NCBI RefSeq assembly: GCF_017426705.2
Contig: NZ_CP147251.1
Coordinates: forward strand, 1,340,501-1,404,500
Length of the DNA: 64,000 bases
From: Enterococcus sp. DIV2402
GTDB taxonomy: Bacteria; Bacillota; Bacilli; Lactobacillales; Enterococcaceae
Direction of reading: 5' to 3'
In this document: positions 8,465 through 18,570 of the stretch, in pieces
Position numbering within the stretch: the stretch's first letter is position 1
Layout: every line of letters starts with the position of its first letter
The notes under the pieces: generated by a model
Databases searched by the model: none
Told to the model about the DNA's origin: nothing
What the model saw: only the letters and a program-made list of their open reading frames with translations
Translations under genes and position numbers: made by a program

Positions 8465-9655
8465 ATGGCTAAAAAGACTGTACAAGATATTGATTTAAAA
8501 GGTAAAAAAGTTCTTGTTCGTGTTGATTTTAACGTTCCATTGAAGGATGGCGTAATCACTGATGATACACGTATTAAAGCAGCTTTACCAACAATCAACT
8601 ATGTATTAGACCAAGGTGGAAAAGCAATTCTATTTTCTCACTTAGGACGTGTAAAAACAGAAGAAGATAAAGCTGGTAAATCTTTAGCACCTGTTGCAGA
8701 TCGTTTAGGCGAATTACTTGGTAAAGAAGTAACATTCGTTCCTGAAACTCGTGGTGAAGCATTAGAAGCTGCAATCAACAACTTAGAAGACGGTGGCGTA
8801 GTTGTCTTTGAAAACACACGTTTTGAAGATGTAGATGGTAAAAAAGAAAGCAAAAATGATTCTGAATTAGGTAAATACTGGGCATCATTAGGTGACGTAT
8901 TCGTAAATGACGCGTTTGGTACAGCTCACCGTGCACATGCTTCTAACGTAGGAATTGCTTCAACAGGCATTCCAACAGTAGCTGGATTCTTAATGGAAAA
9001 AGAAATCAAATTTATCGGTGAAGCCGTTGAAGAACCTAAACGTCCAATGGTGGCAATTTTAGGTGGCGCAAAAGTTTCAGATAAAATTGGTGTAATCGAA
9101 AACTTAATTCCAAAAGCAGATAAAATTCTTATCGGTGGTGGAATGACTTATACATTCTATCGTGCAAAAGGAATTGAAATTGGGAAATCATTAGTTGAAG
9201 CTGACAAAGTTGAATTAGCAAAAGAATTAATTGAAAAAGCTGGCGATAAGTTAGTATTACCAGTTGATTCAGTAACTGCTCCTGAATTTTCTAACGATGT
9301 ACCAACTGAAGTTCATGAAGGCGGCGTGCCAGTAGATCAAATGGGTCTAGATATTGGTCCTAAAACAGTTGAATTATTCGGCGATATCTTAAAAGATGCT
9401 AAAACAGTTGTTTGGAACGGTCCTATGGGTGTGTTTGAAATGTCTAATTTTGCTAACGGAACAATTGGCGTTTGTGAAGCAATTGCTAACTTAGAAGACG
9501 CAACAACAATTATCGGTGGAGGAGATTCTGCAGCAGCAGCTGAACAATTAGGCTTTGCAGATAAATTTACTCATATCTCTACTGGTGGTGGCGCAAGTTT
9601 AGAATTATTAGAAGGTAAAGAATTACCTGGCTTGGCAGCAATCAACGATAAATAA
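8465..9655 (+). CDS. pgk: Phosphoglycerate kinase
   Basis: The protein has 396 residues. [11 protein letters not shown] lies near the N-terminus, HLGRVK in the substrate-binding loop and [10 protein letters not shown] at the hinge. GGGDSAAA and [13 protein letters not shown] lie in the nucleotide-binding C-terminal domain. It transfers phosphate from 1,3-bisphosphoglycerate to ADP. TAGGAGG lies 8 nt before the ATG. It follows the gap terminator by 33 bp and precedes tpiA with a 69-bp spacer that contains a strong inverted repeat. The length matches the family. Confidence 0.98.
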   Translation: MAKKTVQDIDLKGKKVLVRVDFNVPLKDGVITDDTRIKAALPTINYVLDQGGKAILFSHLGRVKTEEDKAGKSLAPVADRLGELLGKEVTFVPETRGEALEAAINNLEDGGVVVFENTRFEDVDGKKESKNDSELGKYWASLGDVFVNDAFGTAHRAHASNVGIASTGIPTVAGFLMEKEIKFIGEAVEEPKRPMVAILGGAKVSDKIGVIENLIPKADKILIGGGMTYTFYRAKGIEIGKSLVEADKVELAKELIEKAGDKLVLPVDSVTAPEFSNDVPTEVHEGGVPVDQMGLDIGPKTVELFGDILKDAKTVVWNGPMGVFEMSNFANGTIGVCEAIANLEDATTIIGGGDSAAAAEQLGFADKFTHISTGGGASLELLEGKELPGLAAINDK

Positions 9656-9663
9656 TCGATCTT

Positions 9664-9697
9664 TTCATACGTAGAACTAGCTATTTCTACGTATGAA
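9664..9697 (+). other. Intercistronic hairpin between pgk and tpiA
   Basis: TTCATACGTAGAA and TTCTACGTATGAA form perfect 13-bp arms with an 8-nt loop and no T-run. It is probably an RNA processing or stabilising element rather than a terminator. Confidence 0.8.
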
Positions 9698-9724
9698 CGA
9701 ATTGAAAAAAGGAGTGTCATATAA

Positions 9725-10480
9725 ATGCGTAAACCTATTATCGCAGGTAACTGGAAAATGAACTTAACAGCATCAGAAGCAAAAGCTTTTGCAGAAGCTG
9801 TAAAAAACAATATCCCTAGCAATGACAAAGTAGATTCAGTAATTGGTTCACCAGCGCTATTTTTAGAAACTTTAGTAGAAGCTGCAAAAGGAACTGATTT
9901 AAAAATCTCTGCTCAAAATTGCTATTGGGAAAACTCAGGAGCATTCACAGGTGAAACTTCACCAGCTGCATTAGCAGATTTAGGTGTAGACTATGTAATC
10001 ATTGGTCATTCAGAACGTCGTGAATACTTCCATGAAACAGATGAAGACATCAACAAAAAAGCAAAAGCTATTTTTGCAAACGGATTGACACCAATTCTTT
10101 GCTGTGGTGAGTCTTTAGAAACATACGAAGCAGAAAAAACTGCTGAATGGATTGAAGGACAAATCACTGCTGGTTTAGCTGATTTAACAGATGAACAAGT
10201 AAGCAACTTAGTTATTGCTTATGAGCCAATTTGGGCTATCGGTACTGGTAAATCTGCAGATGCAACAATTGCAGATACTATCTGTGGTGTTGTACGTCAA
10301 ACAGTTGAAAAACTTTATGGTGGCGAAGTAGCTGCAAAAGTTCGTATTCAATACGGTGGTTCTGTTAAACCAGAAAACATCGCTGAATACATGGCAAAAG
10401 AAAATGTTGATGGTGCTTTAGTAGGTGGCGCAAGCTTACAACCAGAATCATTCTTAGCTTTATTAGACGCTGTAAAATAA
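9725..10480 (+). CDS. tpiA: Triosephosphate isomerase
   Basis: The protein has 251 residues. NWKMN near the N-terminus carries the catalytic Lys. GHSERR (about residue 95) carries the catalytic His, and [11 protein letters not shown] (about 167) carries the catalytic Glu and loop 6. The phosphate-binding VGGASL lies near the C-terminus. It interconverts dihydroxyacetone phosphate and glyceraldehyde-3-phosphate. AGGAGTG precedes the ATG. It follows pgk in the same operon. No phosphoglycerate mutase gene follows, unlike the Bacillus order, so PGM is encoded elsewhere. Confidence 0.98.
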   Translation: MRKPIIAGNWKMNLTASEAKAFAEAVKNNIPSNDKVDSVIGSPALFLETLVEAAKGTDLKISAQNCYWENSGAFTGETSPAALADLGVDYVIIGHSERREYFHETDEDINKKAKAIFANGLTPILCCGESLETYEAEKTAEWIEGQITAGLADLTDEQVSNLVIAYEPIWAIGTGKSADATIADTICGVVRQTVEKLYGGEVAAKVRIQYGGSVKPENIAEYMAKENVDGALVGGASLQPESFLALLDAVK

Positions 10481-10504
10481 TTCGATTTCATTTTCGAATT
10501 TTGT

Positions 10505-11896
<1,392 letters not shown>

Positions 11897-11944
11897 AGTT
11901 TAAATAAAGTTTATTCTAATAGGAATTAAAACTGTTCAGACGTA

Positions 11945-11978
11945 ACACTCTCTAGCCTGTGCTAGGGGGTGTTTTTTT
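11945..11978 (+). terminator. Element-borne terminator now ending eno
   Basis: ACACTCTCTAGC and GCTAGGGGGTGT arms with a CTGT loop are followed by seven T. It lies after the left eno copy and so replaces the original eno terminator, found at 15481. Confidence 0.88.
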
Positions 11979-12133
11979 GATTGAGTAGAGGTATATCAAT
12001 TTATTTATTTGCTTATTTTTAGTTGTTTTGAGTAGAAAAAGTGTTCCTAGATAGCAGTACAAAAATAATTGGGATAGCTATATTTGTTATTTAATTTCTC
12101 TATTTATTTAATTAAAATAAGGGAGAGATTTAT

Positions 12134-13045
12134 ATGTTGTTAGAAGAATTGAGAAGTGAATTTATACTGGATTGTTGGATTAGAAATCTATCTGAGAGGA
12201 CAGTAGAAACTTATGAACTGAATATTAGTTTATTTTTGAGATGGTTAGAGAAAGAGATGAAAGTTAATGAACTCTCATCACTTAATAAAAATCACTTCAA
12301 GATGTACGTGGTTCACTTACAACGAGAACAATATCAAGCAAGCTATATCAATCTGTTGATGGAATGCTTAAAATCATTCTTTAACTATTTGCTGGAGGAA
12401 GAATATGTCTTAGTCAACTATCCAAAACAAATCAAAGTATTGAAGGAAGAACAAAAGGTGATAGATACCTTCTCAGACAAGCAGATAAAAGAATGGATAC
12501 GCTACTACAATAAAACAAATTATTTGAGTGTAAGAAACAAGTTGATTGTCATGTTGTTTGTAGACACAGGAATACGATGTACAGAGCTACGACAGATCAA
12601 AACAGATTTTGTCTTTGACAACTACATTAAAATTCATGGGAAGGGAAACAAATGGCGTGTTGTACCTATTAGTTCATCTCTACATAAGCAATTGCTGAAA
12701 TATGAAAGAATGAAGCATGCTTACTTTACTTCTAGGCAGATAGTTATTAAAGATGATACACTTTTACTGACTAGATCAGGTGAAAAAATCAAATCAAATG
12801 TTGCTATTGAAAAGATCATCAGTGATGCTAGTATAGGAATAGAGGGTGTTTCTGACATCAGATGTAGTCCATATACATTGAGACACTATTTTGCCAAGAC
12901 GAGTATCAAGAATGGTCAGGATATTTTTACATTGTCAAAACTGTTAGGGCATTCGAATATCAAGATAACTCAGAGGTATTTAGAGAGCATGAATAGTGAG
13001 GAGATTGTGGAGAAAGGATTGAGAACGAGTCCTTTATCAAAATGA
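12134..13045 (+). CDS. Tyrosine recombinase / integrase
   Basis: The protein has 303 residues with an N-terminal SAM-like core-binding domain (residues about 10-95) and a catalytic domain. The catalytic set can be read as Arg148 (DTGIRCTELR), a Lys in GKGNKWRVVP (about 170-173), Arg250 (SPYTLRHYF), His273 (LGHSNI) and the nucleophile Tyr282 (ITQRYLES). The first His of the usual HxxR box is Tyr247 here. AAGGGAGAG precedes the ATG. It is the gene nearest the left eno repeat, as expected for the element's integrase. XerC/D-like recombinases also accompany phase-variable type I hsd loci, so a role on hsdS genes, now lost, is the alternative. Stop and next start are 19 bp apart. Confidence 0.9.
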   Translation: MLLEELRSEFILDCWIRNLSERTVETYELNISLFLRWLEKEMKVNELSSLNKNHFKMYVVHLQREQYQASYINLLMECLKSFFNYLLEEEYVLVNYPKQIKVLKEEQKVIDTFSDKQIKEWIRYYNKTNYLSVRNKLIVMLFVDTGIRCTELRQIKTDFVFDNYIKIHGKGNKWRVVPISSSLHKQLLKYERMKHAYFTSRQIVIKDDTLLLTRSGEKIKSNVAIEKIISDASIGIEGVSDIRCSPYTLRHYFAKTSIKNGQDIFTLSKLLGHSNIKITQRYLESMNSEEIVEKGLRTSPLSK

Positions 13046-13064
13046 AATAAAAGGAGAGAACGAG

Positions 13065-14288
13065 TTGGAGAATCATAATGATATGAAGATAAAGTTACAA
13101 TCATTGGTTGGAGATCTGGATTTGATTGAAGATGAGTTATCAAAATGGATTAATCCTACCAATATTTTTAGCATACTAAAGCTATCACGAAATGAAATAA
13201 GACATAGTAATTTTTTGTCCTATCTATTTGATCCTAAAGAAAGCCATAGTTATGATGATAATTTTCTAAAAGACTTTTTGAAATTATGTGTGACTAATGA
13301 AACAGAGGAACAATCAACTATATCATATTTTGATGTGGCATTATCTGATTACAGTGATATGTTTATTTACCGAGAAAAGGCAAATATTGATCTTCTTTTG
13401 GTTTCTGAAAAAAACAAATTGGTTGTATGTATTGAGAATAAAATAGATGCTTCTGAGTCAGCACATCAATTAAAAAAATATCAGGACTATGTTGAAATGA
13501 CATATAAAGGTTATGATTATCTATTTGTATTCTTAACACCTAATGGGCTAGAGCCATCTAAAGATGAGTGGAAAATAGTATCGTATTCTGATGTATTGAG
13601 AATACTAGAAAGAAGACAAACATTAAAACGTATTGAAACTAAAGTGGATATCCTGATAAACGATTATATAGATATGCTAAGGAGAGATATACTAATGGAT
13701 GAGGAATTACAAAAAATATGCCAACGTATTTATGCAGAGCATAAAGATGCCCTAGATCTAATATTTGAAAATAGACCTGATAACTTGAGCATTATGAGTG
13801 AACTTTATTTTGAAGCACTTACAGAGCTTGCAAAAGAAGATAAGGTTATTTTTGACCCATCTTTTTCGGGAAAATCACTAGTTAGGTTTGAGTCAAAAGA
13901 ATTATCAAAGGTATTTCCAAAATTACCTGAAAATATTTCTGGTGGTTGGAATAATCATAAACCTTATGCCTTTGAGATAAACAATAAGAGTGAACAGTCA
14001 TCAGGAAGAATAAAATTAGCTTTTACGGGAGACGTTGATTCTGAAAGAAGAGAAGAGTTAGAAGAATTCTTTAGAAAACAAGGCTCTAAAAATCTAAAAA
14101 CCAATTGGAGATGGAAAAGCATTGGTAATTGGAAGATAAAACTAGTATCAAGTAAATTTATTCAAGATTTGACACTTGAAGAAGAATCGAGGGAAAACTT
14201 AGTTAAAAAGTTAAAAGAGAGTATAGAAAAAACACTAAAGCAAATAGATACAAATGTATTAGAATATATTGATTTAAAAGATAAATAG
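13065..14288 (+). CDS. PD-(D/E)XK nuclease superfamily protein
   Basis: The protein has 407 residues. The N-terminal helix region contains RHSNFLSYLFDP (about residues 46-57). It is followed by the nuclease core, with Asp109 in NIDLLLV, Glu124 and Lys126 in CIENKI, and the QLKKY motif near 135. This is the layout of the PDDEXK_4-type nuclease family. The C-terminal ~200 residues match no domain I recognise. It begins at TTG 13065, with AAGGAGA 8-9 nt upstream; ATG at codon 7 has no such site. It follows the integrase by 19 bp and likely shares its transcript. A role in phage or plasmid defence is inferred from the fold and the hsdM neighbour. Confidence 0.82.
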   Translation: MENHNDMKIKLQSLVGDLDLIEDELSKWINPTNIFSILKLSRNEIRHSNFLSYLFDPKESHSYDDNFLKDFLKLCVTNETEEQSTISYFDVALSDYSDMFIYREKANIDLLLVSEKNKLVVCIENKIDASESAHQLKKYQDYVEMTYKGYDYLFVFLTPNGLEPSKDEWKIVSYSDVLRILERRQTLKRIETKVDILINDYIDMLRRDILMDEELQKICQRIYAEHKDALDLIFENRPDNLSIMSELYFEALTELAKEDKVIFDPSFSGKSLVRFESKELSKVFPKLPENISGGWNNHKPYAFEINNKSEQSSGRIKLAFTGDVDSERREELEEFFRKQGSKNLKTNWRWKSIGNWKIKLVSSKFIQDLTLEEESRENLVKKLKESIEKTLKQIDTNVLEYIDLKDK

Positions 14289-14292
14289 GTTT

Positions 14293-14329
14293 TAAAAGGA
14301 TGAGATGTGAGTATCTCGTCCTTTTTTTT
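14293..14329 (+). terminator. Terminator after the nuclease-like gene
   Basis: AAAAGGATGAGAT and ATCTCGTCCTTTT arms with a 6-nt loop, and eight T, separate the integrase-nuclease unit from hsdM. Confidence 0.9.
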
Positions 14330-14421
14330 GTCCTTTCAAATCCCTACTATCATTGGTAAAATAAACATATGTACGGCTAATTATAGCCTTTACGATAATG
14401 AGAGTTTCTAGGAGGATATAA

Positions 14422-15087
14422 ATGGCTTCAGCGGAATTAAGAGTTGAAGAACAGTTATGGCAAACAGCCGATAAATTAAGAGGTAGCATGGATGCTTCTG
14501 AATATAAAAATGTGGTCTTAGGATTAATATTCCTAAAATATGTATCTGATAGCTTTGAAGAAAAACATGCAGAGTTACTTGTAGATGAGTATGCAGATGA
14601 AGAAGATAGAGATGAATACTTAGCAGAGAATATCTTTTGGATTCCAAAAGAAGCTAGATGGAGTTATATAAGTGGATTATCTAAATCTCCTGAAATAGGT
14701 CAGATTATTGATCATGCTATGATTGAGATTGAAAAGGCGAATACAAGTTTAAAGAATGTATTACCTAAAGATTATGCACGTCCTCAGTTGGATAAAATAC
14801 GTTTAGGTGAAACAGTAGACTTAATCACCAACGTTAAAGTGGGAGATGCAGAAGGACAAAAAAATGATATTCTAGGAAGAACCTATGAATATTTCCTTGG
14901 TAAGTTTGTAAATGCTGAGGGAAAAGGTGGAGGGGAGTTCTTTACTCCACGATCAGTGGTTACATTACTTGTTGAGATGTTAGAACCTTATGAAGGACGT
15001 ATCTATGACCCTTGTTGTGGATCAGGAGGTATGTTTGTTCAATCAGAAAAGTTTGTTGAAGAGCATCAAGGAAAAAGTGAGATATAA
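14422..15087 (+). pseudogene. hsdM: Truncated type I methyltransferase subunit HsdM
   Basis: The reading frame has 221 codons, whereas intact HsdM proteins have about 480-540. It contains the HsdM N-terminal domain ([20 protein letters not shown] region), the [10 protein letters not shown] stretch and the SAM-binding motif [11 protein letters not shown] (about 196-205). It stops before the catalytic NPPF/Y motif IV, at KSEI. AGGAGGATATAA precedes the ATG, so it is probably still expressed. No hsdS or hsdR follows. Without motif IV it cannot methylate DNA. The frame after the stop holds degraded coding-like sequence. The loss probably came from an internal deletion. Confidence 0.85.
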
Positions 15088-15465
<378 letters not shown>

Positions 15466-15480
15466 TCAAGTGAATAGAAC

Positions 15481-15514
15481 AAAAGAGTACTGCTGAAAAG
15501 TGGTGCTCTTTTTT
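15481..15514 (+). terminator. Original eno terminator
   Basis: A long stem (AAAAGAGTACTGCT with its pairing arm, some G-T pairs) with a GAAA loop and T-run. It sits after the displaced eno tail, where the eno terminator would have been before insertion. Confidence 0.8.
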
Positions 15515-15906
15515 GTTGCCTAAAATTGGTGCTTTGCTGTGAACGATGATATACAACAAGAAATGAATGGAGTCATCGTAGCATGGAATATTGCTTATCT
15601 TTACAATTCTTTGCTACAATAGAATAACAGAAGTAAGCGGTATTGATGAAGTTGAAATAAGAAATGGATTATCAAGGTATTTTATTTAAGAAGTCAGTAA
15701 AAAGAGGACGTATGATGGAAAATATATTTAGTGAAGATTAAACGACATGAGAGTGAAGAGCCAAAAATTTACGAACCATAGAAAATACTTTACTTACAAA
15801 GAAATGGCTCGTGATGTTGGCCGTTTAAAACTTTTTCAAAATTCGTATGCTATTGCAAATTTGCTAAATGCTCATTAAGTGTTCTTAATATAGGAGAGTG
15901 ATTTTG
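15515..15906 (+). other. Intergenic stretch with coding remnants
   Basis: About 390 bp without an intact gene. The last part holds short broken frames (see the 43-codon frame at 15747). A nine-codon ATG frame near 15715 (MENIFSED) and an overlapping frame ending IYEP look like pieces of frameshifted genes. Confidence 0.45.
15747..15878 (+). pseudogene. 43-codon remnant, family not recognised
   Basis: The frame reads MRVKSQKF, then TNHRKYFTYKEMARDVGR, and ends in LKLFQNSYAIANLLNAH, with protein-like composition. There is no ribosome binding site, and the frame upstream has two stops. It resembles the C-terminus of a lost gene. I do not recognise the family. Confidence 0.3.
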
Positions 15907-16887
15907 ATGTGTACAAGTTTCACTTTGCAAACCAATCAATTGAATAATTTTCTAGCTAGAACGATGGATTTCTCATTTCAATTAAACGGCAAACCAATTG
16001 TGATTCCAAGAGGCTTTCGCTGGCAGTCACAATTAGGGTTTAATGCAGTTACACGCTTTGGTTTTATCAGTACTGGTAGAGATGGAACTGAATACGTGTT
16101 AGCTGATGGCATGAACGAAAAGGGGGTAGCGATGGCAGAACTGTATTTCTCGAATGAAGCGAGATATAGTGAAACGCCTGAGATTGGTAAAATTAATTTA
16201 GCGCCGCATGAATTTATTCTGTGGGTGCTAGGAAATATAGCTAGTATTGACGAATTAAAAAGTAATATTGCAACCATTAATTTAGTTCATGCAGAGATTT
16301 CGTTATTAGGCGCTGTTGCTCCATTGCATTATATTGTTACAGATAAAACAGGTACCTGCGTGGTTATCGAGACGAATAGAGGAATGATTGAAATCAAAGA
16401 AAATCCTTTAGGCGTACTTACAAACAGTCCGGAATTGGAATGGCATTTGAAAAATTTAAGTAATTATTTATCATTAACACCTAACAATTTTCCATCAAAA
16501 TATTTCTTGAATTACAAAGTAAGCCCCAATGGATTAGGTTCTGGTACATCTGCTTTACCAGGAGGACTTTCCTCACCCGAACGATTCGTACGAGCAGTAT
16601 ACACGAAAGAATTTATAGATAAAGGAACGACTTCAAAAGAAACGTTAAATGCAATTTTTCATCTATTAAATAATTTTACAATTCCTAAAGGGCTTATGTT
16701 AGAAGCTAATGGTGAATCGGAATACACGCAATATCGAGTTGTTTTTAATCTGAGTGAATTGGAATATTATTTTAGCCCCTACGAAACACAAGAAATTTTT
16801 TCTATAAACTTAAATGAGGTATTATTAAACTTAGAAGAGCCAAGAGTATTTGAAACAGAGCTATCTTTTAAAGTGACGAAATTATAA
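15907..16887 (+). CDS. Choloylglycine hydrolase family enzyme, penicillin V acylase type
   Basis: The protein has 326 residues. The start is ATG 15907, so the product begins MCTSF and Cys2 becomes the N-terminal nucleophile after Met removal. An ATT/TTG-type earlier start would bury it. Other active-site elements are visible: ARTMDF (Arg and Asp), LTNSP (Asn), and PGGLSSPERFVRA (Arg). Where bile salt hydrolases have Asn in the L-N-F/Y-P stretch, this protein has Tyr (AELYFSNEARY), as in penicillin V acylases. It probably cleaves linear amides such as penicillin V or N-acyl signals; bile salt activity cannot be excluded. AGGAGAG lies 8 nt upstream. Confidence 0.88.
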   Translation: MCTSFTLQTNQLNNFLARTMDFSFQLNGKPIVIPRGFRWQSQLGFNAVTRFGFISTGRDGTEYVLADGMNEKGVAMAELYFSNEARYSETPEIGKINLAPHEFILWVLGNIASIDELKSNIATINLVHAEISLLGAVAPLHYIVTDKTGTCVVIETNRGMIEIKENPLGVLTNSPELEWHLKNLSNYLSLTPNNFPSKYFLNYKVSPNGLGSGTSALPGGLSSPERFVRAVYTKEFIDKGTTSKETLNAIFHLLNNFTIPKGLMLEANGESEYTQYRVVFNLSELEYYFSPYETQEIFSINLNEVLLNLEEPRVFETELSFKVTKL

Positions 16888-16899
16888 GGAGGTAGAATA

Positions 16900-17004
16900 A
16901 TGAAACAGAGAAAAAAATTTTGGTGGCTTATGGCTATCATTATAGTCGGTATTTGTGGTGGCACAGTGGTAAATTTGGAAGAGAATAATCAACAAAAAAA
17001 ATGA
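16900..17004 (+). CDS. 34-residue single-span membrane peptide
   Basis: MKQRKKFWWLMA is followed by a hydrophobic helix (IIIVGICGGTVV) and a polar tail. AAGGAGGT ends 6-7 nt before the ATG. It follows the acylase stop by 12 bp, so it is probably cotranscribed and may be a membrane accessory peptide. No family is recognised. Confidence 0.6.
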   Translation: MKQRKKFWWLMAIIIVGICGGTVVNLEENNQQKK

Positions 17005-17034
17005 CGAGGCTACTATTGGCTTCGTCATTTTTTT
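16997..17034. terminator. Bidirectional terminator
   Basis: ATGACGAGGC and GCTTCGTCAT arms are flanked by A-run and T-run. It serves the peptide gene on + and the GNAT gene on the minus strand. Confidence 0.85.
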
Positions 17035-17035
17035 A

Positions 17036-17494
17036 TCATAACTCTTTTGATAAATTGTAATCGGTAATGTGATACCCAACTTTTTGATAAACATGTAACG
17101 CGCGTTGGTTATAACCAAATACATGTAAAGAAAGTTTTTGGGCACCTAATTTTTGCGCATATTCTTCAAGAATTGTCATTACAGACGTTCCATAGCCTTG
17201 ATTTTGATAACCTTCAAAGATATGAATATCATAGATAAAAGCCGTTTGCTCCAATGAATTGAAGAACATCCAGGTATGACCAATCAATTTCTCTTTTAAA
17301 CAAATAGAATATAAGTAATGATTGGGTGTATCTATTCCTTTAGGTAACAATTGATTATAGGACTGAATAGCTAACTCATGCGCATTATTTTCTTGCCAAG
17401 TGCCACTCTTAACTTTATCAGCTGCATAATCTATTACAGCTACTTCTAAGTATTGTTGAAATGCTTCCGTTGTCATTGCCATTAATGTTAACAT
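17036..17494 (-). CDS. GNAT family N-acetyltransferase
   Basis: The protein has 152 residues. The acetyl-CoA binding motif A is visible as HIFEGYQNQGYGTSVMTILE (roughly residues 91-110), and NQRALHVYQKVGYHI matches motif B. The acceptor substrate is unknown. It is the only minus-strand gene in this part and ends at a shared terminator. Two ATGs (17494 and 17482) could serve as start; the first was kept because no clear site decides between them. Confidence 0.85.
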   Translation of the reverse strand: MLTLMAMTTEAFQQYLEVAVIDYAADKVKSGTWQENNAHELAIQSYNQLLPKGIDTPNHYLYSICLKEKLIGHTWMFFNSLEQTAFIYDIHIFEGYQNQGYGTSVMTILEEYAQKLGAQKLSLHVFGYNQRALHVYQKVGYHITDYNLSKEL

Positions 17495-17564
17495 AGAGAT
17501 ACCTCACTTTAGAGTTTATTATACACGTTTTACAACTAAGTCACTCATAAGAAGGATGAAAAAG

Positions 17565-18191
17565 ATGGCACAAAATATTTTCGATCAAATTGCTAAAAAA
17601 TATGATTCACCTAAACAACAAGCCTTAGCGAAAGTGATTCGTCAAGAAATTGAAAAAGAATGGGGCAATCAATCCGATAAACGGGTCCTTGATTTTGGCT
17701 GTGGAACAGGTTTGATTAGTCTACCTTTTGCTGGAAAAGTAAAACAGTTATTTTTAGTAGATGTATCAAGTGAAATGACCAAAATTACGCAAGAAAAAAT
17801 TACACAACAAGGGTTACTAAATACAACCGTGTTGACGGCAGATTTTTTACAAGATTTACCTACGTTCAAAGTGGATACCATTCTAGTCTCTTTAGTACTT
17901 TTGCATATTCCGCAAACAGCAGAGATTTTGCAACGCCTAGCAGATATGCTGACAGAAAGTGGTCAATTAATTATTGTTGATTTTGATAAAAATCCGCTTG
18001 TTTATCATGAACGGGTGCATAATGGTTTTGAACAAACGATGCTGCAACAGATGCTGTCAAAAAACTTTTCTAAAGTTCATAGTAGAACTTTTTATGAAGG
18101 AGATCATTTATTTATGAATCAAGCAGCAACGATGTTTATTTTACATGCAGAAAAGAACGAAATGCTAAAACCACTTCCACTAGTCAATTGA
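17565..18191 (+). CDS. Class I SAM-dependent methyltransferase
   Basis: The protein has 208 residues. Motif I reads LDFGCGTGLISLPFA (about residues 47-61), and LFLVDVSSEM follows as motif II. The acceptor is unknown; the family includes small-molecule and lipid methyltransferases. The ATG at 17565 is preferred because AGAAGG lies about 9 nt upstream; the ATG at 17556 would touch that site. Its stop overlaps the -35 element of the secG promoter. Confidence 0.82.
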   Translation: MAQNIFDQIAKKYDSPKQQALAKVIRQEIEKEWGNQSDKRVLDFGCGTGLISLPFAGKVKQLFLVDVSSEMTKITQEKITQQGLLNTTVLTADFLQDLPTFKVDTILVSLVLLHIPQTAEILQRLADMLTESGQLIIVDFDKNPLVYHERVHNGFEQTMLQQMLSKNFSKVHSRTFYEGDHLFMNQAATMFILHAEKNEMLKPLPLVN

Positions 18192-18216
18192 CAAAATTTA
18201 TGATAAAGTATATGAG
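18188..18216 (+). promoter_or_regulatory. Promoter of secG
   Basis: A consensus TTGACA (18188-18193) and TATGAG (18211-18216) have a 17-nt spacer. They overlap the end of the methyltransferase gene. Confidence 0.75.
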
Positions 18217-18244
18217 ACGATATTTAGGGTAGGAGGTTCCCATT

Positions 18245-18484
18245 GTGTATAGTTTTATTTTAGGAGTAGTTGTTGTACTCTCATTCATTTTAATTATTGC
18301 AATCATGATGCAGCCAAGCAAACAAAATAGTGCGGCAAGTGCATTTACTGGTGGCGCGGATCAACTTTTTGGTAAACAAAAAGCACGCGGTTTTGAAGCC
18401 GTGATGCAACGAGCAACGGCTGTTTTAGGTGCTTTATGGATGATACTATTATTTGTATTAGTTTTACTATCTTCAACAAGATAA
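18245..18484 (+). CDS. secG: Preprotein translocase subunit SecG
   Basis: The protein has 79 residues and two membrane helices flanking the loop MMQPSKQNSAASAFTGGADQLFG, the usual SecG signature. SecG forms the SecYEG channel and helps SecA-driven export. It starts at GTG 18245, 8 nt after TAGGAGG. The order secG-carboxylesterase-rnr-smpB is the common Firmicute cluster. A terminator separates it from the esterase. Confidence 0.95.
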   Translation: MYSFILGVVVVLSFILIIAIMMQPSKQNSAASAFTGGADQLFGKQKARGFEAVMQRATAVLGALWMILLFVLVLLSSTR

Positions 18485-18485
18485 A

Positions 18486-18528
18486 CAAAAAAGAGTTTGG
18501 GACGGATGACATCTCAAACTCTTTTTTT
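18486..18528 (+). terminator. Terminator after secG
   Basis: AAAAAGAGTTTGGGA and TCTCAAACTCTTT arms (imperfect near the loop), followed by a T-run. Confidence 0.88.
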
Positions 18529-18570
18529 ACTTTTACTATGTTAAAATGAGAGGCAGAGAGGTGTTGTTAA

